Shown here one piece after another: positions 1 to 4,785 of a stretch of 8,636 nucleotides of DNA. Source of the DNA: Candidatus Acidifodinimicrobium mancum (GTDB taxonomy: Archaea; Nanobdellota; Nanobdellia; Parvarchaeales; Parvarchaeaceae); assembly GCA_015121965.1 (NCBI GenBank), contig JADFAP010000029.1, forward strand, positions 1-8,636, read 5' to 3'. Made by a program: the position numbers and the translations under genes. Position 1 is the first letter of the stretch. Each line of letters begins with the position of its first letter. The notes under the pieces are model-generated. The model saw only the letters and a program-made list of their open reading frames with translations. It searched no databases and was not told the DNA's origin.

Positions 1-865
1 AAGGATCTAAATTGGTTAGAACACCTATGGATAATCCTCTTCCAACCGACTTCTCTTCTCCAAATTCACTCTGTATGTATACCGCTGTGCTCTTTATCGA
101 CTTGAACTTGCCACCCGGAGTAATATTGGGTGTTAAGACTATGTGATCGCCTACTGAAAGCTTGCCTGCATTCAGTCCACCACCCAAAACACCGCCCTTT
201 AGATCTTTAATGTCGGTGCCTGGATTATTCACATCAAAACTTCTTATTATCTGCATCTTTAATTTTTCATTGCTTTTCCTGTCAGACACTTCAAACTTGC
301 CTATCTCCTGCACTACTTCGCCTATGTTTATGTTCTGATTTGCGAAAGTTGGGATTACACTCGCATTCGAGAACCCATTCTTATCTAAGAAAGCCTTTAT
401 CTGAGCCAAACTTTCTTTAGCCTTATCTGCACCTACTAAGTCTACCTTCGTCTGCGCTACAACTAGATTCTTTATACCTAGAAGCTTCAAGGCTTCCATA
501 TGCTCCTCGGTTTGAGGTTGTGGGCATGGGCTGGCAGCTGAGATAACCATCACAGCTCCATCCGCCAAACCTATGCCGCTAAGCATCGTTGCCATCAGCA
601 TCTTATGGCCTGGGGAATCTATTATTGACACTCTCCTATAAAGCTCCGTTTTTCCGTTGCAGAATTCGCATTTCTCTGATCTACTGAATTTTCCACACTC
701 TAAGCACCTAAACAACTTGAAATGTGCATATCCAAGGCGTATGGTTATACCCCTCTTCTTTTCTTCACTGTCCCTAAGAGCGGATTCATTCGTGAGCGCC
801 CTAACAAGAGTAGTCTTCCCATCCGCAAAATTGCCCACCAGATCAACGATTATATCCTCAACCAT
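1..865 (-). CDS. eif2g: Translation initiation factor aIF2 gamma subunit (3' end cut by window)
   Basis: GTPase subunit of archaeal initiation factor 2, which brings initiator Met-tRNA to the small ribosomal subunit. 288 residues are visible; the family is usually a little over 400, so the rest of domain II and domain III lie beyond the edge. Seen: P-loop GNFADGKT (11-18), switch I RGITIRLGYA (38-47), a zinc knuckle with Cys54/57 and Cys66/69, G3 DSPGH (83-87), the family signature PCPQPQTEEH (113-122), G4 TKVD (139-142), then the start of domain II with KGGVLGGG (223-230). The zinc knuckle, PCPQPQT and the position behind S6e identify gamma rather than EF1A or SelB. Odd: family members normally have GHVDHGKT and NKxD. 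The ATG at 863-865 overlaps the S6e stop (ATGGTTGA), so the two genes are probably co-transcribed and translationally coupled. Identity is secure; GTPase behaviour is not known. Confidence 0.93.
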   Translation of the reverse strand, partial: MVEDIIVDLVGNFADGKTTLVRALTNESALRDSEEKKRGITIRLGYAHFKLFRCLECGKFSRSEKCEFCNGKTELYRRVSIIDSPGHKMLMATMLSGIGLADGAVMVISAASPCPQPQTEEHMEALKLLGIKNLVVAQTKVDLVGADKAKESLAQIKAFLDKNGFSNASVIPTFANQNINIGEVVQEIGKFEVSDRKSNEKLKMQIIRSFDVNNPGTDIKDLKGGVLGGGLNAGKLSVGDHIVLTPNITPGGKFKSIKSTAVYIQSEFGEEKSVGRGLSIGVLTNLDP

Positions 866-1226
866 TATTCTTCACGAAAACCTCATCTAGTTTCTTGCTG
901 CCGTACTCTATTATCTTTATGTTTATCTGCGACGTAAATTGACTTATGGTGTTGCCAGCAACGCTCTTCCTCTTCCTAAGGCCATGTTTGTTTACCACTT
1001 TAAGTACTTTCTTAAGCCCGGTGCCGTCAATGCTCCTGTCCATTGGCGTTCCTGTCATGTAGCTTCCGCCAGTTATCTTTCCCTTATAGCCGTCCAGCCC
1101 TATAAAAGACAAGTCAAGATCCTCTCCAATCTTAAGGCCAAAAATGTTGCTCATCTCTTCAGTTGATACAGTCTTGCTGTAAGACTTCTTAGAAGTCGGG
1201 TCGTTTATGACTAGTTTAGTTTCCAT
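858..1226 (-). CDS. rps6e: Small ribosomal subunit protein S6e
   Basis: Component of the archaeal 30S subunit, 122 residues, a usual archaeal length (the eukaryotic homologue has a long C-terminal tail that is absent here). Recognised from the family core: GLKIGEDLDLSFIGLDGYKG (30-49), KITGGS (50-55), the PMDRSIDG segment, the basic KRKSVAGNTIS stretch (85-95) and the closing QINIKIIE strand. The ATG at 1224-1226 lies about 28 nt from the centre of a TATA element, fitting a leaderless or nearly leaderless mRNA. A GGAGG at 1244-1248 is too far upstream to act as a normal Shine-Dalgarno for this start. The next gene, aIF2gamma, overlaps by 8 nt; S6e beside aIF2gamma is a conserved archaeal arrangement. 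Confidence 0.95.
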   Translation of the reverse strand: METKLVINDPTSKKSYSKTVSTEEMSNIFGLKIGEDLDLSFIGLDGYKGKITGGSYMTGTPMDRSIDGTGLKKVLKVVNKHGLRKRKSVAGNTISQFTSQINIKIIEYGSKKLDEVFVKNNG

Positions 1227-1250
1227 ATTCAGATTCTAAATGTCCCTCCA

Positions 1251-1258
1251 TTTATAAA
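1251..1258. promoter_or_regulatory. Palindromic TATA box shared by rps6e (-) and dph2 (+)
   Basis: The octamer TTTATAAA is its own reverse complement. It sits 22 nt before the dph2 ATG (1281) and 24 nt before the rps6e ATG (1226). Archaeal transcription usually starts about 25-27 nt from the TATA centre, which would place both start sites at or within a few bases of the start codons. No other TATA-like element in the 54-bp spacer has suitable spacing; the ctataaaa at 1269-1276 is too close to the dph2 ATG. The sequence is seen directly; bidirectional use is inference. Confidence 0.6.
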
Positions 1259-1280
1259 TATTTGCTGTCTATAAAAATCA

Positions 1281-1961
1281 ATGGAAACGATGTTTGTAGA
1301 GTCTAGATATAAGGGGGTGGTAAGTGATGAGCTTCTTGAGAGAATAAAAGAGAAGATAAACCCCTACAAAAAGATAAACTTGATCGGCGTAATACAGTAT
1401 CTAGACCAGATGAATTACGTGAAGGATAGGATAAAAGATAAGGAATTCGTGGTTTTATCATCAAAGTATAGGGCGATGTATCCCGGGCAGATATTGGGAT
1501 GCGACCAGTATGCTGCAGAATGCGAAGACTGCGATGTGATTCTTGCCTTCACCCAAGGTATATTTCATATAATGGGTGTGCTTATGAAGACCGACAAGAA
1601 GGTCATAAATGTAGATGTGGAAACTGGGAAGATGGAGGAATTGGATGAAAAATCTGTTCAAAGATATAAGAAGAGGATGATGCAGGCGATCGGCATAGCT
1701 TTGAGCGCAAAGAAAGTAATGTTTGTGGAGTCAATAAAGTCTGGGCAAACGGTCGGCGCTAAAGACATAAAAGACGCGCTTATAAAGAAGGGGATTGAAG
1801 TCTATACGGTTGTATTCGATGAGATAAACTTTCAGAGACTGAATGAGTTTAGAGATGTGGATGCTTTCATAAACACCGCCTGTCAGAGAATAGCTATAGA
1901 TGACATGGATAAACTGGAGAAGCCAATTGTGAACGCTGAGGACTTAAGGCCTTACATATAA
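1281..1961 (+). CDS. dph2: Dph2-type diphthamide synthase lacking the N-terminal domain
   Basis: Archaeal Dph2 is a radical enzyme with an unusual 4Fe-4S cluster that transfers the 3-amino-3-carboxypropyl group of SAM to a histidine of elongation factor 2, the first step of diphthamide synthesis. This protein has 226 residues against about 340 in the Pyrococcus horikoshii enzyme. It matches domains 2 and 3: YPGQILGC (67-74) carries the second cluster cysteine (Cys74) and NTACQRIAIDD (198-208) the third (Cys201). Their 127-residue spacing is close to the 124 between Cys163 and Cys287 of P. horikoshii. Domain 1 with the first cysteine is missing. It is not a mis-called start: an in-frame TAA lies at 1272-1274, and the DNA further upstream is rps6e on the other strand. 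Cys81 and Cys84 form an additional CxxC. A leaderless start at 1281 fits the TATA box. It may be half of a split enzyme, or a partner of a full-length copy elsewhere. Confidence 0.88.
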   Translation: METMFVESRYKGVVSDELLERIKEKINPYKKINLIGVIQYLDQMNYVKDRIKDKEFVVLSSKYRAMYPGQILGCDQYAAECEDCDVILAFTQGIFHIMGVLMKTDKKVINVDVETGKMEELDEKSVQRYKKRMMQAIGIALSAKKVMFVESIKSGQTVGAKDIKDALIKKGIEVYTVVFDEINFQRLNEFRDVDAFINTACQRIAIDDMDKLEKPIVNAEDLRPYI

Positions 1962-1996
1962 AAATAAAGAGAAAGATTACATTATATATTATTTAA

Positions 1997-2079
1997 GCTG
2001 GGATAGCCAAGCGGTTACGGCGCAGGTTTGGAGAGCCTGTTTCCGAAAGGATGCATGGGTTCGAATCCCATTCCCAGCG
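1997..2079 (+). tRNA. tRNA-Ser, anticodon GGA (reads UCC/UCU)
   Basis: Complete class II cloverleaf of 83 nt. Acceptor stem GCTGGGA (1997-2003) pairs with TCCCAGC (2072-2078), all seven pairs Watson-Crick. The D arm has a 3-bp stem GCC/GGC around a loop containing GCGGTTAC. The anticodon stem is CAGGT/GCCTG (2023-2027, 2035-2039) with loop TTGGAGA and anticodon GGA at 2030-2032. A 15-nt variable region (2040-2054) forms a short TCC-GAAA-GGA hairpin, as expected for serine. T arm ATGGG-TTCGAAT-CCCAT (2055-2071). The discriminator base is G (2079), consistent with archaeal tRNA-Ser. No intron, and no encoded CCA. It lies 35 nt behind dph2 on the same strand. Confidence 0.97.
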
Positions 2080-2100
2080 ATTTATAATCCGTGACTTATA

Positions 2101-2208
2101 TTAGTACTAGGGCGCTTACAATCTTAAGGTAGCCCTTATTTGTTGATCTCTTCCATTTGCAATAATCACGTCAAAAGTGTGTACAGTGCTCTCTATTCCT
2201 AGTACTAA
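2101..2208. repeat. 11-bp perfect inverted repeat bracketing a 108-bp segment
   Basis: TTAGTACTAGG at 2101-2111 is the exact reverse complement of CCTAGTACTAA at 2198-2208. Both arms contain the self-complementary core TAGTACTA. The enclosed segment has a further hairpin, TAAGG-TAGC-CCTTA (2125-2138). It could be the closing stem of a small RNA, a pair of operators, or the ends of a tiny non-autonomous element. No target-site duplication is visible at the ends, and no function is assigned. Confidence 0.5.
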
Positions 2209-2246
2209 AATTTTAAACTCTAAACTTTATATTAATTTAAAATTTT
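2207..2246. terminator. AT-only hairpin, possible bidirectional terminator
   Basis: AAAATTTTAAA (2207-2217) and TTTAAAATTTT (2236-2246) are perfect reverse complements separated by 18 nt. The arms end in T-runs on both strands, and the element lies between the 3' ends of two convergent units. Archaeal termination depends mainly on T-runs, so a terminator role is plausible, but the all-AT composition makes chance pairing likely. Confidence 0.25.
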
Positions 2247-2352
2247 GATATTTTAATGATATTCTGAATAATTTAATTACAAAGGAAACTAAATCATCAT
2301 AAAAATACTATTTTATTAGAAATTTAACTTGTATTCACTAAGGGGCTGTAAT

Positions 2353-3273
2353 TTAACTTCCTAAAGGACCATAACTTATCCTAGCAGGACCCGCAGGAGT
2401 GTCAGTTATTGTCGTTACGACGGAGTTGGAGGATGTGGAAATGACTGAGACGGAGTTACTCTTCCCATTAGTAATATATACATAATCTCCATTGGGAGTG
2501 ATGGCGACACCTTCGGGATAGTAACCGATGGGGATTGTTGCAACTACAGAATTTGTAGCTGTGGAGATGACTGAAGTGGTGTTACTATCACTATTAGCAA
2601 CATAGACATACTGACCATTGGGAGTGATGGCGACACCACTAGGGCTAGAGCCAACGGGGATTGTTGCGACGACTGAATTGGTAGCTGTGGAGATGACTGA
2701 GACAGTGGTACCTGGCGTAGCAGAACCGTATCCGCCCTGATTAGTAACATATAGATACTCTCCATTAGGAGTAATGGCAACGCTAAGAGGCTTTTTACCG
2801 ACAGGGATTGTTGCAACTACAGAATTGGTAGCTGTGGAGATTACTGAAGTGGTATTACCATGATGATTAACAACATAGACATACTGACCATTGGGAGCGA
2901 TGGCGATACCAGTAGGATTGGAACCGACAGGGATTGTTGCAACTACAGAATTGGTAGCTGTGGAGATGACTAAAGTAGTATTATCAACTCTATCACAGAC
3001 ATAAACATACTGCCCATTCGGAGTAATAGCAAGAGCCCAAGAAGTTGGGCTAACAGAGATGTTTTTAATAATAGAGTGATTAAATGTCGAGATAACTAAT
3101 AGTGATGATAAGCTGCCCCAGCTAGTGACATAGAGATGCTGGCCATTAGGAGTGACGGCGATACCAACTGGATTATTTCCAACGGCAACTAAACCATAAG
3201 TATAAGCCCCTGTTGTCGCATTAAGAATTTTCTTTGCTAATGTATTATTGCTGTAGTAAATCATTGAGACATT
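2353..3273 (-). repeat. Tandem YVTN repeat array within the propeller coding region
   Basis: A block beginning gggattgttgc (plus-strand reading) recurs at 2531, 2657, 2804 and 2930, giving periods of 126, 147 and 126 bp (42, 49 and 42 codons). The roughly 45-bp blocks differ by only a few bases, and the blocks at 2804 and 2930 are almost identical. The 147-bp unit carries a 7-codon insertion (GGYGSATPG loop region). The outermost repeats, near 2404 and 3055, are clearly diverged. This pattern points to internal duplication or gene conversion in the middle of the array. Confidence 0.85.
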
Positions 3274-4062
3274 GGCAGTGTTATAATTTGAGAACCAAAG
3301 GTTTCTCATTGGGATGAAATCAACCTCAAGGTTGTATCCAGCTGATATGTTATTTCCTGCGGCGTAGATCGGATAGTAAGTTTGTCCATTCACTGTCACG
3401 GGGTAGATCTGCCATGCGCTGTTTGATAAGGATACGAAGTTCATTGATGATGCTGATGTAGTCTGATTCATTCCCGCGTATTCTACTGTCCATGGGACGT
3501 TTCCTGGAAGGTTATAGGCTGTGAAAGTGTTGTATGTCGGTGTCGTCGAGGTTCCTTTTGCTGTTCCTGATAATGAATAAGGACCTGGGATAGGGTTGGA
3601 AGGTTCTGTGTATGCTACGGTTATCGTATCGGAGAATGAAGAACCTGAGGTCTTAGGGCAGATACCGAAGACAATGAATTCCTGTGTCTGTCCTGGATTT
3701 AGGGTTGCTGATTCTGGCTGGGTTACTGATACTCCTGAAGAACTAGTTACGTTTATAGAGTTTATCGAAACCTGATAACCTAACGAATTTGACAACTTTA
3801 CTATCATCTGGCCATTTGAAGCGCAGGCTGCTGATGCCGGCTGGAAACCTGATAGACCTGTTATACCTGAGAAGGATAGGAAGGATGAGGGGGAGAATAT
3901 ACCCATACTGTATAAGACTACTGCTACTATGACGATGATTAGTATAGCCCAGCCATAGGTCATCATGTACTCTAATGCTGATTGTGAACGCTTGTTCTTT
4001 CCTAGAAGGGTTAAGTGCTTATCTGTGTTTGGATGAACCTTATTGAATGCTTTAAATGGCAT
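2353..4062 (-). CDS. Surface protein: class III (pilin-type) signal segment plus YVTN beta-propeller
   Basis: Predicted cell-surface protein of 569 residues. A basic N-terminus ending KNKRS precedes QSALEYMM (27-34) and a hydrophobic helix to about residue 56: the class III signal processed by archaeal prepilin peptidases and used by pilin-like proteins. Next come a Ser/Thr/Gly-rich beta region (57-177) with Cys80 and Cys135, a segment of the FTxxxLPxxxxWxV type (180-192) seen in archaeal surface proteins, and a YVTN propeller. Six full repeats (about 291-554) share PNGQYVYV and STATNSVVATIPV. A half repeat before them (264-283) and another after (555-569) could close a seventh blade. Many N-x-S/T sequons suggest glycosylation. 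The ATG at 4062 sits about 26 nt from a TATA box. It may bind proteins or sugars outside the cell; no catalytic motif is visible and the ligand is unknown. The internal repeats are nearly identical in DNA. Confidence 0.9.
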   Translation of the reverse strand: MPFKAFNKVHPNTDKHLTLLGKNKRSQSALEYMMTYGWAILIIVIVAVVLYSMGIFSPSSFLSFSGITGLSGFQPASAACASNGQMIVKLSNSLGYQVSINSINVTSSSGVSVTQPESATLNPGQTQEFIVFGICPKTSGSSFSDTITVAYTEPSNPIPGPYSLSGTAKGTSTTPTYNTFTAYNLPGNVPWTVEYAGMNQTTSASSMNFVSLSNSAWQIYPVTVNGQTYYPIYAAGNNISAGYNLEVDFIPMRNLWFSNYNTANVSMIYYSNNTLAKKILNATTGAYTYGLVAVGNNPVGIAVTPNGQHLYVTSWGSLSSLLVISTFNHSIIKNISVSPTSWALAITPNGQYVYVCDRVDNTTLVISTATNSVVATIPVGSNPTGIAIAPNGQYVYVVNHHGNTTSVISTATNSVVATIPVGKKPLSVAITPNGEYLYVTNQGGYGSATPGTTVSVISTATNSVVATIPVGSSPSGVAITPNGQYVYVANSDSNTTSVISTATNSVVATIPIGYYPEGVAITPNGDYVYITNGKSNSVSVISTSSNSVVTTITDTPAGPARISYGPLGS

Positions 4063-4084
4063 ATAATCCTATACTAAATTGATG

Positions 4085-4092
4085 TATATAAA
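4085..4092 (-). promoter_or_regulatory. TATA box of the surface protein gene
   Basis: TTTATATA on the minus strand (plus tatataaa), with its centre about 26 nt before the ATG at 4062. This predicts a leaderless transcript and supports that start, even though it leaves a fairly long 25-residue stretch before the class III signal core. No convincing Shine-Dalgarno lies just upstream of the ATG. Confidence 0.55.
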
Positions 4093-4138
4093 TGTTATGA
4101 TTCTAGTCATCAGTACGCATATACTAGACAACTAATAG

Positions 4139-4186
4139 ATCACAAAAGATGTTAACTATCCCCGGGTCTCGTTTCTTGTGATTTTT
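4139..4186 (+). repeat. 7-bp inverted repeat followed by a T-run in the divergent spacer
   Basis: ATCACAA (4139-4145) and TTGTGAT (4176-4182) are exact reverse complements with a 30-nt loop that contains the palindrome CCCGGG. The right arm runs into five T residues (4182-4186). It stands between two divergently transcribed genes, so there is no upstream plus-strand gene to terminate. It could be an operator, or the 3' end of a short unannotated RNA. Confidence 0.35.
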
Positions 4187-4203
4187 CATCGATCAACTGA
4201 AAC

Positions 4204-4213
4204 TATTAATTAT
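4204..4213 (+). promoter_or_regulatory. Possible TATA box of the KaiC-fold-like gene
   Basis: TATTAATTAT, centred near 4208, lies about 20 nt before the ATG at 4228 and about 26 nt before the ATG at 4234. Normal archaeal spacing favours transcription beginning at 4234, which would make residue 3 (MADS...) the true leaderless start. The match to a TATA consensus is only moderate. Confidence 0.35.
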
Positions 4214-4227
4214 GATAAAATCATGTA

Positions 4228-4785
4228 ATGATAATGGCAGATAGTGAGATGCTAGATGATATCAAAAGGCTTGTAAAATCCACAGTTAGCCTGCTGTTGC
4301 TTAATGAGAGAGAGAAGCTAAATAACAACTTCAATGCAATCTTCAACAGCGTAAGCAGCATGGGATTCACTCCCGTTTACGTAACGGGCAGCGTGCCTGG
4401 AGATGCAATAGAGAACAAACTTTTGGAGAGCGGCGTCAAAAATTACAAGATCATAGACACGATAACGCGCTCATTGTATAAGGATATCCCAAAATTTAGT
4501 GAAAACGTGGTAGTATTAGACTCGCCGGCCGACCTCACAAGGCTTAGCATAAGTCTAGAGAATATAGTGAATGAAAACAAAAACTTGTTTGTGTTTATAG
4601 ATTCTATAACGTCTTTCTCGATCTACAATTCTCAGAATGAAATGCTTAGGTTCATACATTATGTTTCATCGCTTTCCCATGAAAAGAAACAGAAGACAGT
4701 ATTCGTAGTCATAAATGATGATGGGGTGGACTCAACATTTATAGACAAAGTGAGGAGCTTTATAGACGAGGAAATCAAACTTTAG
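4228..4785 (+). CDS. RecA/KaiC-fold-like protein without Walker A motif
   Basis: A 185-residue (or 183, if it starts at 4234) soluble protein that I cannot assign to a named family. Its layout resembles a KaiC-type ATPase domain: a first strand STVSLLLL (18-25), a helix, a strand FTPVYVT (47-53) where KaiC proteins have the strand after the P-loop helix, a strand VVVLDSP (94-100), and a Walker-B-like strand LFVFIDSITSF (120-130), followed by a helix and the strand TVFVVIND (157-164). Where the P-loop should be there is NEREKLNNN (26-34), with no GxxxxGK[ST]. ATP binding by the usual mechanism is therefore unlikely. The C-terminal strands and HS-type loop of KaiC are absent. The gene diverges from the surface protein gene, and its 3' end overlaps thrS by 11 nt. 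The KaiC relationship is inference from the strand pattern; a regulatory or structural partner role is only a guess. Confidence 0.72.
   Translation: MIMADSEMLDDIKRLVKSTVSLLLLNEREKLNNNFNAIFNSVSSMGFTPVYVTGSVPGDAIENKLLESGVKNYKIIDTITRSLYKDIPKFSENVVVLDSPADLTRLSISLENIVNENKNLFVFIDSITSFSIYNSQNEMLRFIHYVSSLSHEKKQKTVFVVINDDGVDSTFIDKVRSFIDEEIKL

Larger units (their letters stand above)
2080..2352. other. AT-rich intergenic region between the tRNA and the surface protein gene
   Basis: This 273-bp spacer separates two convergently transcribed units (tRNA on plus, propeller gene on minus). I find no credible coding sequence. The left part holds two copies of a CTAGTACTA-type palindrome in inverted orientation. 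The right part is very AT-rich, with a perfect AT hairpin and several T-runs on either strand (for example TTTT at 2211-2214 and 2243-2246 on plus, and TTTTT at 2301-2305 on minus) that could end transcription from both sides. Confidence 0.7.

Noticed and set aside
1227..1280. Missing Dph2 domain 1 hidden by a frameshift upstream
   Set aside because: Only 54 bp separate dph2 from rps6e, and they contain promoter sequence and an in-frame stop; there is no room for about 90 residues.
1984..1990. TATATAT-like sequence just upstream of tRNA-Ser as its promoter
   Set aside because: It is only about 10 nt before the tRNA 5' end; a TATA box there would start transcription inside the tRNA. The tRNA may be read from further upstream or co-transcribed with dph2.
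2294..2300. ATGATGA on the minus strand as the C box of a C/D guide RNA
   Set aside because: No CTGA D box lies at a suitable distance on that strand, so it is a chance match.
2040..2352. tRNA-Ser 3' end as an attachment site for an integrated element
   Set aside because: I see no second copy of the tRNA 3' end in the window and no integrase, so integration is not supported.
2544..2816. Reading frame overlapping the propeller gene in another frame
   Set aside because: It is a low-complexity shadow of the repeats, without a start signal or family resemblance.
2353..3273. CRISPR array, because of regularly spaced repeats of 126-147 bp
   Set aside because: The repeats are in frame, encode YVTN blades, and the intervening sequence is also homologous coding DNA; there are no unique spacers and no cas genes.
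4083..4130. Inverted repeat ATGA...TCAT near the surface protein promoter
   Set aside because: Only four bases pair cleanly; not distinguishable from chance.
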